A stretch of 64,000 nt of DNA from Hyphomicrobiales bacterium (GCA_900472395.1 UCHV01000007.1:331488-395487), one strand, 5' to 3'. Numbered from the stretch's first letter, positions 8,757 through 18,357 are shown. Notes: generated by a model not told the origin, from the sequence alone. Program-made: numbers and translations.

Positions 8757-11057
8757 ATGGATTTGCAGCTGTATAATAGGGACTTGCCGAGTGGTGCCTT
8801 GCTTGAAAAGCTGAGCGCACCCGCCGCCCGCCGCCAGTTGATCGACCTCGAGGCCGTGATGGGCATCGTGCGGCGTCAGTGGGTGGTGGTCGCTCTCTGC
8901 GCCACGGTCGGCGCCATGCTCGGCATTGCCTACGTGATGACGGCTACGCCGCTTTACACGGCCGGCACCAGCGTGATGATCGATCGCGGCGATACCAGCC
9001 AGGTCGTTGCCCAGCTTTCTACCGCAGGCCCGGCACCCGGTGAAGAAGAAGCAATGATCGTCAGCCAGATCGCGCTGCTGCAGAGCCAGGCGGTCATCGG
9101 CGCGGTTGTCGATAAGCTCGATCTTACCAACGATCCCGAATTCGTCGGCCAGGCTTCAGCGCTCTCGACCGTCAAGAACGGCGTGAAATCGCTGATAGGT
9201 CTCACGGGTCTCTATTCGCCGAAAGCCGTTCAGGAAGACAGTGCTGCCCGTCGCCAGGCCGCAATCGAGCAGGTCGGCCGCGGTATGAGTGTTGCCCGCG
9301 CCGGTCGCAGTTATGTCATCGGTGTCGCCTACACCTCGCCATCGCCGGCGCTTTCCGCCCGTATCGCCAACGGTATCGGTGATGCCTATCTCGACGACAA
9401 GCTGGAATCCCGCTACGAGGCCACCCGCCGTGCCGGCAGCTGGCTTGAGGGCCGCATAGGCGAACTGCGCCAGAAGGCGCTGGAAGCCGATCTCGCGGTC
9501 CAGAAATTCCGTTCAGAGCACGGTCTCGTTTCCGCCGGCCAGACTTTGATGTCGGACCAGCAGCTGACCGAACTCAACAGCGCTCTCATCGTTGCCCAGT
9601 CGGAAACGGCTCAGGCCCGCGCCAAACACGAGCGTATCCAGAAAATCCTCGATGCCGGCCAGGGCGATGCCATCGTCAACGACGTGCTCGACAGTTCGAT
9701 CTCCAACGACCTGCGCCAGAAATATCTCGAGGCTGCCAAGACGGAGGCCGATATTTCCAAGCGTCTGGGTACCGATCACGTGCAGGCCGTGCGCCTGCGT
9801 GGCGAAATGGCCGAATATCGCCGGCAGATGTTCGAGGAACTGAGCCGCATCGCCCAGAGCTACCAGAGCGAACTGGAAGTGGCCCAGGCACGGGAAAAAA
9901 GCCTGCAGGAAAGTGTCGAAAAGGCGATGGGTGTAACCTTCAGCGCCAACGAGACGCAGGTACAGCTGCGCGAGCTTGAGCGCGAGGCCGATACCTACAA
10001 GAACCTATACCAGAACTTTTTGCAGAAGCACCAGGAAGCGCTGCAGCAGCAGAGTTTTCCGCTGACCGAAGCCCGTGTCATCACCAAGGCGACCGAGCCG
10101 GATGGTGCCAGCCATCCGAAAAAGCTGATCATGCTTCTGGCCTTCTGTTTCCTCGGCGGTTTTGCAGGGGCAGGCATCGGCGCCTTCCGCGAATTCCGCG
10201 ATCGTTTCTTCCGCACCGGCGATCAGGTGCGCGACGTGCTCGATCTGGAATTCATCGGCACTGCGCCAATGATTGATGAAAGTGCCGGAAAGATCGCGGA
10301 CGTGGCGCTAGGCCAGAGCCCGCGGGCGCTGCGCAAAAGCAATGTCGCCTCGAACTATGTCATAGACCACCCGCTGTCATCCTTTGCCGAAACGCTGCGC
10401 AGCGCCAAGATCGCCGCCGACCTGACATTGGCCGGCAAGGACTGCAAGATCATCGGTATCGTCTCGACGCTGCCGGGCGAGGGCAAGTCGACCACGGCCA
10501 TCAATTTCGCAGAACTGCTGGCAAGTCAGGGCGCGCGCACCGTCCTGATCGACGGCGACCTGCGCAATCCCGGCGCCACTCGCGCGATTGGCCTGCATGC
10601 CGAAGAAGGTATTCTGGAAGCGATCCTGGAAAAGAAGCCGGTCGGCGATCTGCTCCTTTATAATCCGCAGACCAAGCTTGCCTTCCTGCCCGCTGTGATC
10701 AAGCGACGTGTGCCGCATTCGGCCGAGCTGATCGGCTCGCTCGCCATGCGCGACATTCTCACAAGCCTCTCTTCGGAGGCGGATTACATCATCGTCGATC
10801 TGCCGCCGCTTGGCGCCGTGGTCGATGCCCGCGCTGCCGCACATCGGATCGACAGCTTCATCTATGTGGTGGAGTGGGGCAAAACCGCCCGCCGCGCCGT
10901 GCGCCAGACGATCGGCAATGAACCGCAGGTGCGCGACAAGACACTCGGCGTCATCCTCAACAAGGTCGACCACGAGAAGATGAAGCTCTACCGGACCTAT
11001 GGTTCGAACGAGTATTATTATTCGCGTTACTCTGAATACTACCAGGAGAACAAATAA
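8757..11057 (+). CDS. Polysaccharide copolymerase / BY-kinase (Wzc/ExoP family)
   Basis: 766 residues from ATG 8757 (MDLQLYNRDL). An N-terminal Wzz-type domain with a first membrane helix (~residues 43-62) is followed by a long periplasmic coiled-coil region, the second helix (~455-475) and a cytoplasmic BY-kinase. The kinase has Walker A STLPGEGKSTT (~570), Walker A' VLIDGDLRNP and Walker B IIVDLPP. The C-terminus is a tyrosine cluster (YGSNEYYYSRYSEYY), the expected autophosphorylation tail. Such proteins control chain length and export with Wza-type channels. The frame can be opened upstream to 8652, but that N-terminus is Arg/Ser-rich and unlike the family. Confidence 0.92.
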   Translation: MDLQLYNRDLPSGALLEKLSAPAARRQLIDLEAVMGIVRRQWVVVALCATVGAMLGIAYVMTATPLYTAGTSVMIDRGDTSQVVAQLSTAGPAPGEEEAMIVSQIALLQSQAVIGAVVDKLDLTNDPEFVGQASALSTVKNGVKSLIGLTGLYSPKAVQEDSAARRQAAIEQVGRGMSVARAGRSYVIGVAYTSPSPALSARIANGIGDAYLDDKLESRYEATRRAGSWLEGRIGELRQKALEADLAVQKFRSEHGLVSAGQTLMSDQQLTELNSALIVAQSETAQARAKHERIQKILDAGQGDAIVNDVLDSSISNDLRQKYLEAAKTEADISKRLGTDHVQAVRLRGEMAEYRRQMFEELSRIAQSYQSELEVAQAREKSLQESVEKAMGVTFSANETQVQLRELEREADTYKNLYQNFLQKHQEALQQQSFPLTEARVITKATEPDGASHPKKLIMLLAFCFLGGFAGAGIGAFREFRDRFFRTGDQVRDVLDLEFIGTAPMIDESAGKIADVALGQSPRALRKSNVASNYVIDHPLSSFAETLRSAKIAADLTLAGKDCKIIGIVSTLPGEGKSTTAINFAELLASQGARTVLIDGDLRNPGATRAIGLHAEEGILEAILEKKPVGDLLLYNPQTKLAFLPAVIKRRVPHSAELIGSLAMRDILTSLSSEADYIIVDLPPLGAVVDARAAAHRIDSFIYVVEWGKTARRAVRQTIGNEPQVRDKTLGVILNKVDHEKMKLYRTYGSNEYYYSRYSEYYQENK

Positions 11058-11132
11058 TCCTGTTGCCGGCGCCTCATATGGTCATGCGGCGGCATATGCG
11101 GCACGAGCGGGTGCCGCATTGGCGGTGATTGG

Positions 11133-11996
11133 ATGTGGTCCGTCATGACAAGGGATAACGAACGCGACGATGCCAGGCGGGGCGGGCCGACGACCGACGA
11201 TGCCGCGGAACGTTATCCCGAGCGTCGGCCGGCGCGACGCATCGTGATCATGCTTTTCGTGGCTGCTGCCATATGCGTGGTCATGATACCGGTTCTGCTT
11301 GCCAATAACGGCCGCAATCTGGAAATTCTCGGGGATCGCCTCGGTCTGCCACTGCATGAATGGTGGCGGGGTAAAACGGCACGAGTGCCACGTCCCCCGA
11401 TGCCGCAAACACCTGCTTCGCCCACGCCTACCGCCGATTTGCAGCCGCGCCGTCCGAAAATACCCACACCGGCGCTCCCCAGTCCCCCATCGCACCTCTC
11501 TGCGCCATCCAGGGCATGGCAGCCGGAAACAGACTGCAACGCGCTGGAACCGGGCGCGACGGGCGAAAAGCCGGTTTTCCTGACAGCGCCGGATGGGCGT
11601 TCGGAATGTACCGTGCTGATCGCATTGAGCGATGGGGATAAAACGAGTTCGCTGTTCATGCAGATCAGGGCGACAGGCACCGGCCTTTCCAGCCTGCGCA
11701 TGAAGCTGAATTTTGGCGAGGATGGCCAAGGTGATGCGTTGGCGAAAAAGGCCGGTGATCTGGCGCAGCGCATTCTGACCCCGGTCAGCGACGACGACCG
11801 CGGCTATCTTCAGGCAAAGATGGAGGGGCGGCAGGCATTTCGTACCGAAATCGGCGATTACCGCATGACATTTCGCATGGAAGGCATCGACACGTCGCGC
11901 TTCAACTTCATTGCCGTATCGAAGGTCAAGGAACCGGCAGAGACGGCGCAGGGGCAACCGGATCCGGGCGGCGAGGTGGAAAGCCCGCAGCCCTGA
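11133..11996 (+). CDS. Membrane-anchored protein of unknown function
   Basis: 287 residues, not assigned to a family here. A charged cytoplasmic head of ~35 residues with many Arg and Asp is followed by one helix (IVIMLFVAAAICVVMIPVLL, ~37-56), a Pro-rich spacer (~85-130) and a C-terminal globular domain that begins near CNALEPG. The topology suggests a signal anchor with a periplasmic domain. It starts 76 bp after the Wzc-like gene on the same strand, so a role in polysaccharide export is plausible but unproven. ATG 11145 is an alternative start. Confidence 0.65.
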   Translation: MWSVMTRDNERDDARRGGPTTDDAAERYPERRPARRIVIMLFVAAAICVVMIPVLLANNGRNLEILGDRLGLPLHEWWRGKTARVPRPPMPQTPASPTPTADLQPRRPKIPTPALPSPPSHLSAPSRAWQPETDCNALEPGATGEKPVFLTAPDGRSECTVLIALSDGDKTSSLFMQIRATGTGLSSLRMKLNFGEDGQGDALAKKAGDLAQRILTPVSDDDRGYLQAKMEGRQAFRTEIGDYRMTFRMEGIDTSRFNFIAVSKVKEPAETAQGQPDPGGEVESPQP

Positions 11997-12021
11997 GACG
12001 CAGGTTCACGCATCGTTATCA

Positions 12022-12058
12022 ATAAAAACGCGGCCGCACCAATGGAGGTGGCGGCCGC
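12022..12058 (-). terminator. Rho-independent terminator of the His-rich peptide gene
   Basis: Read on the minus strand, GCGGCCGCCACC and GGTGCGGCCGC form a GC-rich stem with loop TCCATT, followed by GTTTTTATT. It sits just after the stop of the minus-strand gene at 12075-12332 and may also stop the plus-strand gene ending at 11996. Confidence 0.75.
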
Positions 12059-12074
12059 ATCCGGTTTTGAGCAT

Positions 12075-12332
12075 TTAGCGGCAGACGCGGGTGGTGCGAA
12101 CCACGGTGCGGCCATGGTGATGCGTGCGCACCTTCTTCACGACGCATCTCTCGCGGTGGTGACGCGGACGCATGTGACGTTCACGATGGCCGTGACGATG
12201 ATCGACACGGTGGCCACCGCGATGATCGACACGCTCGACCGTGCGCACGGTCACGCTTGCGGCTTCGGACGGCGTGGCGAACGGCAGGATGGAAGATACC
12301 GCGATGGCGGCGGCAAGAAGAAGATTTTTCAT
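12075..12332 (-). CDS. Small His/Arg-rich secreted protein
   Basis: 85 residues from the ATG at 12332 (MKNLLLAAAIAVSSILPFA). A Sec signal peptide ends near PSEA-ASV. The mature part (~60 residues) is dominated by His and Arg (RGGHRVDHRHGHRERHMRPR) and has two Cys (RCVVKK, RVCR). The composition suggests periplasmic metal binding or polyanion contact, but no family is recognised. A frame reaching further upstream loses the signal peptide at the N-terminus, so the internal Met is preferred. A good terminator follows the gene. Confidence 0.65.
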   Translation of the reverse strand: MKNLLLAAAIAVSSILPFATPSEAASVTVRTVERVDHRGGHRVDHRHGHRERHMRPRHHRERCVVKKVRTHHHGRTVVRTTRVCR

Positions 12333-12495
12333 GGATGCCTCAAGGATGAGATTGGATGGCGGTGCCAATAATGCCCAATGCCGCCACAAGGTTCCGCCAA
12401 AAAATGATGAGGCTAGAAATAGTTGAAGGCCAGCCGATATGGGCGGGTTTCAGCCCAGCGAGGCAGTGGGATGTTTTGCTGAGAAAGATGGAAAA

Positions 12496-12570
12496 TGGTG
12501 CTGCTAGAGAGATTTGAACTCTCGGCCTCTCCCTTACCAAGGGAGTGCTCTACCCCTGAGCTATAGCAGC
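12496..12570 (-). tRNA. tRNA-Thr (anticodon GGT)
   Basis: On the minus strand a full cloverleaf is readable: acceptor GCTGCTA/TAGCAGC with encoded ACCA, D-arm AGCTCAGGGGTAGAGC, anticodon stem CTCCC/GGGAG with loop TTGGTAA (anticodon GGT), and T-arm GAGAG-TTCAAAT-CTCTC. The length is 75 nt including CCA. Confidence 0.96.
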
Positions 12571-12725
12571 ATCTGGCAACCGGTTGATGTCCCCGGCGCG
12601 TTGGGATGGCGGCCTATTGCCATAGGTTTTTCGTCAGCGCAAGCGCCAAAAAACGACTTCGTGACATTTGCGTGGAAAAGTTCGGGTGGCTTTCGGTCGC
12701 CGCGCTTTTGTTCTATGTCGATTTC

Positions 12726-12950
12726 ATGAACGAAAAAGATCAGCAGAACCTTGGCGGAACGCCTGTAGAGGCGGAGGAAGAGCCGCGTCAGAAGCGCGGT
12801 GAACGCTCCGAAGCCGAGCGCAAGCTTCGGGCAGCCGCGAAGCTGCGTGAAAATCTGCAGCGGCGCAAACAGCAGGCGCGCGCCCGTCGTGCCGGCGAGG
12901 AAGATTCCACGATTGGGCTTCCTGCCGCAAAAACGGACGAATCATCGTGA
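12726..12950 (+). CDS. Small charged hypothetical protein
   Basis: 74 residues from ATG 12726 (MNEKDQQNLGG). It is highly charged and helical in the middle (Arg/Glu/Lys/Gln-rich, RKLRAAAKLRENLQRRKQQARARR), with no membrane helix or Cys. It lies between tRNA-Thr and murA on the same strand as murA. From memory, small proteins like this occur near murA in other Rhizobiaceae, but the function is unknown. The upstream extension to 12606 has no plausible start signal. Confidence 0.6.
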   Translation: MNEKDQQNLGGTPVEAEEEPRQKRGERSEAERKLRAAAKLRENLQRRKQQARARRAGEEDSTIGLPAAKTDESS

Positions 12951-13081
12951 TTGTGTCCGACTTTCTCATTGCCCCGGTTTCTCCGGGCGCCTTTTGCAAA
13001 TAATTGAAGCCGCGCGGGATATCGTTTAAGACGCCCGCTTTCGGACAGATAAAGAAAGGCGGGCCCGGCCCGTTATAAAAG

Positions 13082-14374
13082 ATGGATCGCATCAGAGTTA
13101 TCGGCGGCAACCAGCTCAACGGCATCATTCCTATTTCGGGCGCCAAAAATGCGGCCCTGCCGCTGATGATCGCATCGCTCCTGACCAGCGATACGCTGAC
13201 GCTCGAAAACGTGCCGCATCTGGCCGATGTCGAGCAGCTCCTGCGCATCCTCGGCAATCACGGTGTCGATATATCCGTCAATGGTCGCCGCGAAGGCCAG
13301 ACCGAGAGCTATTCGCGCACGGTGCAGTTCACCTGCCGCACCATCGTCGATACGGTCGCGCCCTACGAACTGGTTTCGAAAATGCGCGCCTCGTTCTGGG
13401 TTATCGGCCCGCTGCTTGCCCGTGAAGGCAAGGCCCGCGTTTCTCTGCCGGGCGGTTGCGCCATCGGCACGCGCCCGGTCGATCTGTTCCTCGAGGGTCT
13501 GCAGGCGCTCGGCGCAACCATAGAAATCGATGGCGGTTATGTCGAAGTCACCGCGCCGAAGGGCGGCCTCGTTGGTGCACATTATACCTTCCCGAAGGTT
13601 TCTGTCGGCGCCACGCATGTCATGCTGATGGCGGCCACGCTTGCCCGAGGCACGACGGTGATCGAAAACGCCGCCCGCGAGCCTGAAGTCGTCGATCTTG
13701 CTGCCTGCCTTACCGCCATGGGTGCGAAGATCGAAGGCGCCGGCACCAAGACGATCACCATCGAAGGCGTTTCCGCGCTGCACGGCGCCCGCCACCGCGT
13801 GCTGCCCGACCGTATCGAAACCGGCACCTATGCCATGGCGGTTGCCATGACCGGTGGCGATGTGACACTCGAAGGCACCAATGGGGCGCTGCTCGAAAAC
13901 GCGCTCGACGCCCTGCGTCAGGCCGGCGCCACCATTACCGAAACGGAAACCGGCCTGCGTATCGTGCGCAATGGCAACGGCATCCAGCCGGTCGACGTCG
14001 TCACCGAGCCTTTCCCGGGTTTCCCGACGGACCTGCAGGCGCAGTTCATGGCGCTGATGACAAAATCCTCGGGCGTTTCGCACATCACCGAAACCATTTT
14101 TGAAAACCGCTTCATGCACGTGCAGGAACTGGCGCGTCTCGGCGCAAAAATCTCGCTGTCCGGCCAGATGGCTCGTGTCGAAGGCGTGTCCAAGCTGAAG
14201 GGTGCGCCCGTCATGGCAACAGACCTTCGCGCTTCCGTTTCGCTGGTCATCGCCGGTCTTGCCGCTGAAGGTGAAACGCTGGTCAATCGCGTTTACCACC
14301 TCGATCGCGGTTTCGAGCGTCTGGAAGAAAAGCTTACCCGCTGCGGCGCCGTTGTCGAGCGCGTCAGCGAATAA
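13082..14374 (+). CDS. murA: UDP-N-acetylglucosamine 1-carboxyvinyltransferase MurA
   Basis: 430 residues, the usual MurA length. It transfers enolpyruvate from PEP to UDP-GlcNAc, the first committed step of peptidoglycan synthesis in the cytoplasm. Visible features are the N-terminal GGNQLNG...[11 protein letters not shown] substrate loop (K22-N23), and the active-site loop [13 protein letters not shown] with Cys126, the PEP-binding Cys that fosfomycin alkylates in sensitive enzymes. The C-terminal [15 protein letters not shown] matches the family. A strong terminator follows at 14403-14434. Confidence 0.98.
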   Translation: MDRIRVIGGNQLNGIIPISGAKNAALPLMIASLLTSDTLTLENVPHLADVEQLLRILGNHGVDISVNGRREGQTESYSRTVQFTCRTIVDTVAPYELVSKMRASFWVIGPLLAREGKARVSLPGGCAIGTRPVDLFLEGLQALGATIEIDGGYVEVTAPKGGLVGAHYTFPKVSVGATHVMLMAATLARGTTVIENAAREPEVVDLAACLTAMGAKIEGAGTKTITIEGVSALHGARHRVLPDRIETGTYAMAVAMTGGDVTLEGTNGALLENALDALRQAGATITETETGLRIVRNGNGIQPVDVVTEPFPGFPTDLQAQFMALMTKSSGVSHITETIFENRFMHVQELARLGAKISLSGQMARVEGVSKLKGAPVMATDLRASVSLVIAGLAAEGETLVNRVYHLDRGFERLEEKLTRCGAVVERVSE

Positions 14375-14402
14375 GCGTCTCCCGCATGCGGGACATTTCA
14401 AG

Positions 14403-14434
14403 CGGGCGGCAGGGTTTTCCCTGTCGCCCGTTTT
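14403..14434 (+). terminator. Rho-independent terminator of murA
   Basis: CGGGCGGCAGGG (14403-14414) pairs with CCCTGTCGCCCG (14419-14430) with one G-U, a TTTT loop and a TTTT tail. It separates murA from the DUF2948-hisD block. Confidence 0.8.
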
Positions 14435-14584
14435 GCGTCGAGGCGGATCCGCCCGCGACATGTTCAGACGCAATGCTGCCTTCTGCGCATTGCTGTTGCT
14501 TCTCGTCTCGTGCCATCCTATTTCCAGAACCATGTGAAGACGCGACCTTCTCGTGACGAAGGGCGCCAAGGATGGAAACCTGCA

Positions 14585-15016
14585 ATGAGCGATCTCAGGC
14601 TGCTGGCCATGGACAAGGACGATCTGGATATCGTCTCGGCGCATATGCAGGACAGCGTCTTCAAGGCGCCTGATATCGCCTGGGATGCCAAGCGCCAGCA
14701 GTTCTCCATTGCCGTCAATCGTTTCGTCTGGGAAAAGAGCGACCGCCGCGCCAAGGGCCATGAACGTCGCCGTGCGTTGCTGGTGTTCAAACGCGTGCAG
14801 GCGGTGCGCTCGCTCGGCGTCAGCCGCGGCAATGCGGAGGTTGTGCATGCTCTCCTGGCCGTGCGCTTCGAGCAGAAGGGTGAGGGCCCGGAGGGCACGG
14901 TGGAGCTTACGCTGGCGGGCGATGCCGCCATCAGCCTCGATGTAGAGTGCATCGAAGCGCAGTTGGCCGACACAGGCGGTGCCTGGGAAACGACGAACAG
15001 GCCGGATCACGCCTGA
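14585..15016 (+). CDS. DUF2948 family protein
   Basis: 143 residues from ATG 14585 (MSDLRLLAMDKDDLDIVSAHMQDSV). This N-terminal pattern and length match the alphaproteobacterial DUF2948 family, which is typically found just upstream of hisD. It is soluble, with no signal peptide or known catalytic motif. The function is not known. It is the first gene of a probable transcription unit with hisD, UPF0262 and the small phosphatase. Confidence 0.8.
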   Translation: MSDLRLLAMDKDDLDIVSAHMQDSVFKAPDIAWDAKRQQFSIAVNRFVWEKSDRRAKGHERRRALLVFKRVQAVRSLGVSRGNAEVVHALLAVRFEQKGEGPEGTVELTLAGDAAISLDVECIEAQLADTGGAWETTNRPDHA

Positions 15017-15064
15017 GTGGGCGCGAGACTGGCGAACAGAATTGAACTGGTAAGGGGATGACGA

Positions 15065-16363
15065 GTGGCGATCTGGCTTGAGCAACGGGCGGCCGATTTC
15101 GAGGCGCAATTCAAGGCTTTCCTGACGACCAAGCGGGAAGTGTCGGCAGACGTCAACGCCGTCGTGCACGATATCATTGAAGATGTTCGCGCCCGTGGCG
15201 ATGCGGCGCTCGCCGATTACACGCTTCGTTTCGAGAAGGTCGATCTCAATACGGTCGGTCTGCGCGTCACCGAAGCCGAAATCGATGCCGCCGTTGCTGT
15301 GACCGATCCCAAAGTTCTGGACGCGCTGAAACTGGCGGCGGAACGCATCGAAAAACACCATGCCCGCCAGATGCCCAAGGACGATATCTACGAGGACGCG
15401 CTCGGTGTCGGCCTCGGTTCGCGCTGGACGGCCATCGAGGCGGTCGGCCTTTACGTGCCGGGCGGCACTGCCAGCTATCCAAGCTCGGTGCTGATGAATG
15501 CCGTGCCGGCCCGTGTTGCCGGTGTGCCGCGCATGGTCATGGTCGTGCCCGCCGGCGGTGGTTCCATCAACCCGGCAGTGCTGGCCGCTGCCCGCATTGC
15601 CGGCGTGACCGAGATTTACCGCATTGGCGGCGCACAGGCTGTCGCAGCGCTTGCCTATGGCACGCAAACCATCGCCCCGGTCGCAAAGATCGTCGGCCCC
15701 GGCAATGCCTATGTCGCTGCCGCCAAACGTCAGGTGTTCGGCACTGTCGGCATCGACATGATCGCCGGCCCTTCGGAAGTGCTGGTGATTGCCGATGCTG
15801 AAAACGATCCGGACTGGATCGCCGCCGATCTTCTGGCGCAGGCCGAACACGATGCCGGTGCGCAATCGATCGTCATCACCGACAATGCCGAGTTTGGCCG
15901 TGCTGTGGAAGCTGCCGTCGAGCGTCAGCTGAAAACCCTTTCGCGGTCGCAAACCGCCGCCGCCAGCTGGCGCGATTTTGGCGCGATCATTCTGGTGGAT
16001 AATCTGGCCGCCTCCATCCCGCTCGCCAACCGCATCGCCGCCGAACATCTGGAACTGGCCGTTGCCGATCCCGATGCGCTCATGGCTGAAATCACCAATG
16101 CCGGCGCCATCTTTGTCGGTCGGCATACGCCGGAAGTGATCGGCGATTATGTCGGTGGTTCCAACCACGTCCTGCCGACGGCGCGCTCGGCGCGGTTCTC
16201 CTCGGGGCTTGGTGTGCTCGATTTCGTCAAGCGCACCTCGATCCTGCGGCTCGGCCCGGACCAGCTGCGCGCTCTTGGGCCGGCGGCGATCACGCTTGCC
16301 CATTCCGAAGGGCTCGATGCCCATGCCCGTTCCGTCGCCATCCGGCTCAATCAAGAGGATTGA
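15065..16363 (+). CDS. hisD: Histidinol dehydrogenase
   Basis: 432 residues from a GTG start at 15065. It catalyses the last two steps of histidine synthesis, L-histidinol to L-histidine with two NAD+, in the cytoplasm. Recognisable segments are YVPGGTASYPSSVLMNAVPA, the conserved GPGNAYVAAAKRQVFG, IDMIAGPSEVLV, and the zinc-ligand region LLAQAEHD (Gln and His), with a C-terminal FVKRTS and AEGLDAHARS-like tail. It is separated from other his genes, as is common in Rhizobiales, and followed after 3 bp by the UPF0262 gene. Confidence 0.97.
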   Translation: MAIWLEQRAADFEAQFKAFLTTKREVSADVNAVVHDIIEDVRARGDAALADYTLRFEKVDLNTVGLRVTEAEIDAAVAVTDPKVLDALKLAAERIEKHHARQMPKDDIYEDALGVGLGSRWTAIEAVGLYVPGGTASYPSSVLMNAVPARVAGVPRMVMVVPAGGGSINPAVLAAARIAGVTEIYRIGGAQAVAALAYGTQTIAPVAKIVGPGNAYVAAAKRQVFGTVGIDMIAGPSEVLVIADAENDPDWIAADLLAQAEHDAGAQSIVITDNAEFGRAVEAAVERQLKTLSRSQTAAASWRDFGAIILVDNLAASIPLANRIAAEHLELAVADPDALMAEITNAGAIFVGRHTPEVIGDYVGGSNHVLPTARSARFSSGLGVLDFVKRTSILRLGPDQLRALGPAAITLAHSEGLDAHARSVAIRLNQED

Positions 16364-16366
16364 CCG

Positions 16367-16840
16367 ATGGCGGCTGGCGATTTCCGGCTCTGCGACATCG
16401 TGCTCGACGACAGCGTCGGCCGGTCGACGCCGGATGTCGAACATGAACGCGCCGTCGCCATTTTCGATCTGGTCGAGGAAAACAGTTTTCAGCCCATCGG
16501 CCACGACGGCGGGCCATATCGCTTAAGCATTTCGGTCGCCGGCCCGCGTCTCGTCTTCGCCATCACCACCGAAGAAGGCGGCGAAGTCGCCACCCATATC
16601 CTGTCGCTGACGCCGTTTCGCCGCATCATCAAGGACTACTTTCTGATCTGCGAAAGCTATTATGAGGCGATCCGCTCCTCTACCCCGAGCCAGATCGAAG
16701 CGATCGATATGGGGCGTCGTGGCATTCACAATGAAGGGTCGGAAACCCTGCAGGAAAGGCTGAAGGGGAAGATCGAGGTGGATTTCGCCACTGCCCGCCG
16801 GCTGTTCACGCTGGTCAGCGTGCTTTACTGGAAAGGGTGA
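16367..16840 (+). CDS. UPF0262 family protein
   Basis: 157 residues, the normal size of the UPF0262 family, which is largely alphaproteobacterial. The conserved block [13 protein letters not shown] and the C-terminal [13 protein letters not shown] are recognisable. No enzymatic motif is known. It begins 3 bp after hisD and its stop overlaps the GTG start of the following phosphatase by 4 bp, which indicates translational coupling. Confidence 0.85.
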   Translation: MAAGDFRLCDIVLDDSVGRSTPDVEHERAVAIFDLVEENSFQPIGHDGGPYRLSISVAGPRLVFAITTEEGGEVATHILSLTPFRRIIKDYFLICESYYEAIRSSTPSQIEAIDMGRRGIHNEGSETLQERLKGKIEVDFATARRLFTLVSVLYWKG

Positions 16841-17331
16841 TTTCCATGGAGGCCATGGATCAGCCGCCTTTCGAAACGCATATAGAGCGTCCCAACGCCA
16901 TCCTCTTCGTCTGCGGCATGAATGCCATCCGTTCGCCGATGGCTGAAGTCATTGCAAAACACCTTTTGCCGCACGATATCTACATACAGTCCGGCGGCGT
17001 GAAGGCTGGCGAAGCGGATCCTTTTGTCGGTGTCGTGCTGGAAGAACTGGGGCTTGAACTCAAGCGCCACACGCCGCGCACGATGGAAGATCTGGAAGAC
17101 GACTTTTTCGACCTGATCGTTACGCTGGCGCCGGAAGCGCATCATGCCGCACTGGAATTGACGCGGTCGAACGCCGTGGAGGTCATTTATTGGCCAACGC
17201 CGGACCCGACGGTGGAAACCGGCTCGCGCGAATTGCGGCTGGAGGCCTATCGTGGTGTCCGCGACCGTCTCTGGTCGATGATAGACGAACGTCTTGCACG
17301 TCGCCTTCGCCGCCGCGCGCAGACGCCGTGA
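16837..17331 (+). CDS. Low-molecular-weight phosphotyrosine phosphatase-like protein
   Basis: 164 residues. The N-terminal P-loop [13 protein letters not shown] keeps the C-X5-R-S signature of LMW-PTPs and arsenate reductases, where the Cys is the nucleophile. The general-acid Asp near the C-terminus is less clear (WPTPDPT). The substrate is unknown. The GTG start at 16837 overlaps the stop of UPF0262 (GTGA); an ATG at 16846 is the alternative. This gene order, hisD-UPF0262-LMWPTP-infA, recurs in Rhizobiales as far as I recall. Confidence 0.82.
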   Translation: MISMEAMDQPPFETHIERPNAILFVCGMNAIRSPMAEVIAKHLLPHDIYIQSGGVKAGEADPFVGVVLEELGLELKRHTPRTMEDLEDDFFDLIVTLAPEAHHAALELTRSNAVEVIYWPTPDPTVETGSRELRLEAYRGVRDRLWSMIDERLARRLRRRAQTP

Positions 17332-17488
17332 ATGCCACCGCAAACGGCCTGATTTCGGCGGTTCTGAACAAGACAGAGAATCGATGTTCACAAAGCCGCG
17401 CTGATTGTGTAGTTTCCGCGCAAATTCTCAAGGCTGCCGGTCCGGCGGCCCCATTCCGCATTCAAGAAAACAGGAAGACAAGCTCTAG

Positions 17489-17707
17489 ATGGCTAAAGAA
17501 GAAGTTCTCGAATTCCCGGGCGTCGTGACGGAACTGTTGCCGAACGCGACATTCCGCGTGAAGCTGGAAAACGAACACGAGATCATCGCCCACACCGCAG
17601 GCCGCATGCGCAAGAACCGCATCCGCGTTCTTGCCGGCGATAAGGTGCTGGTGGAAATGACCCCGTACGATCTGACCAAGGGTCGGATCACCTACCGCTT
17701 CAAGTAA
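17489..17707 (+). CDS. infA: Translation initiation factor IF-1
   Basis: 72-residue S1-fold protein, exactly the size of IF-1. The motifs [35 protein letters not shown] and the C-terminal KGRITYRFK are diagnostic. IF-1 binds the ribosomal A site during initiation. It is followed 10 bp later by maf, so the two are probably co-transcribed. Confidence 0.98.
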   Translation: MAKEEVLEFPGVVTELLPNATFRVKLENEHEIIAHTAGRMRKNRIRVLAGDKVLVEMTPYDLTKGRITYRFK

Positions 17708-17716
17708 GCGGTTTCC

Positions 17717-18337
17717 ATGGCGCAGGAACAGAAGCTCATCCTGGCCTCCGGGTCTCCGCGCAGGCTCGACCTGCTCAACCAGGCCGGCATCAAGCCGGCT
17801 CGGTTGATGCCGATGGATATCGACGAGACCCCGAAAAAGTCCGAGCATCCGCGCTCGCTTGCCCGTCGCCTGGCGACGGAAAAGGCGGAAGCCTCGCTGG
17901 CTGCGCTGAAGGGTGATCTCGAATGGCGCCACAGCTACATCCTTTCGGCCGATACGGTGGTCGCCGTCGGGCGGCGCATCCTTCCTAAGACTGAATATTC
18001 GGATGAAGCGTCCTCGGCGCTGCATCTTCTCTCCGGTCGCGGCCACAAGGTCTATACCGGCGTCTGCCTCGTCACTCCCGGCGGCCAGGCGCGCATCCGC
18101 GTTGTCGAGACCAAGGTGCGCTTCAAGCGCCTCTCGGGGCTTGAAATCGACCATTACCTCGCCTCCGACCAGTGGCGCGGCAAGGCTGGCGCCTATGCCA
18201 TTCAGGGCATTGCCGGCGGCTTCGTGCAGAAGCTGGTGGGATCCTATACCAACGTCGTCGGCCTGCCGCTGTTCGAGACGCTCGGGCTCTTGTCCGGCGA
18301 AGGTTTTGACGTAACGGCCGGCTGGGCCGAGGGCTAA
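17717..18337 (+). CDS. maf: Maf family nucleoside triphosphate pyrophosphatase
   Basis: 206 residues. The N-terminal [12 protein letters not shown] is the Maf substrate-binding signature, and the catalytic segment ILSADTVV follows around residue 75. The C-terminal [14 protein letters not shown] and [11 protein letters not shown] are also conserved. Members hydrolyse dTTP/UTP or modified nucleotides to monophosphates, acting as house-cleaning enzymes. It lies 10 bp after infA and upstream of yacG, the usual alphaproteobacterial arrangement. Confidence 0.95.
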   Translation: MAQEQKLILASGSPRRLDLLNQAGIKPARLMPMDIDETPKKSEHPRSLARRLATEKAEASLAALKGDLEWRHSYILSADTVVAVGRRILPKTEYSDEASSALHLLSGRGHKVYTGVCLVTPGGQARIRVVETKVRFKRLSGLEIDHYLASDQWRGKAGAYAIQGIAGGFVQKLVGSYTNVVGLPLFETLGLLSGEGFDVTAGWAEG

Positions 18338-18357
18338 AACCCCGTTTGCCGCGACAG

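Noticed and set aside
11097..11118. TGCGGCAC/GTGCCGCA hairpin after the Wzc-like gene
   Set aside because: Perfect 8-bp stem, but without a T-run; probably chance or a weak processing site.
13073..16504. A 1143-codon minus-strand open frame
   Set aside because: It is antisense to murA, DUF2948 and hisD, which are strong, recognised genes; it is Arg/Asp/Gly-rich with no domain, as expected for a high-GC shadow.
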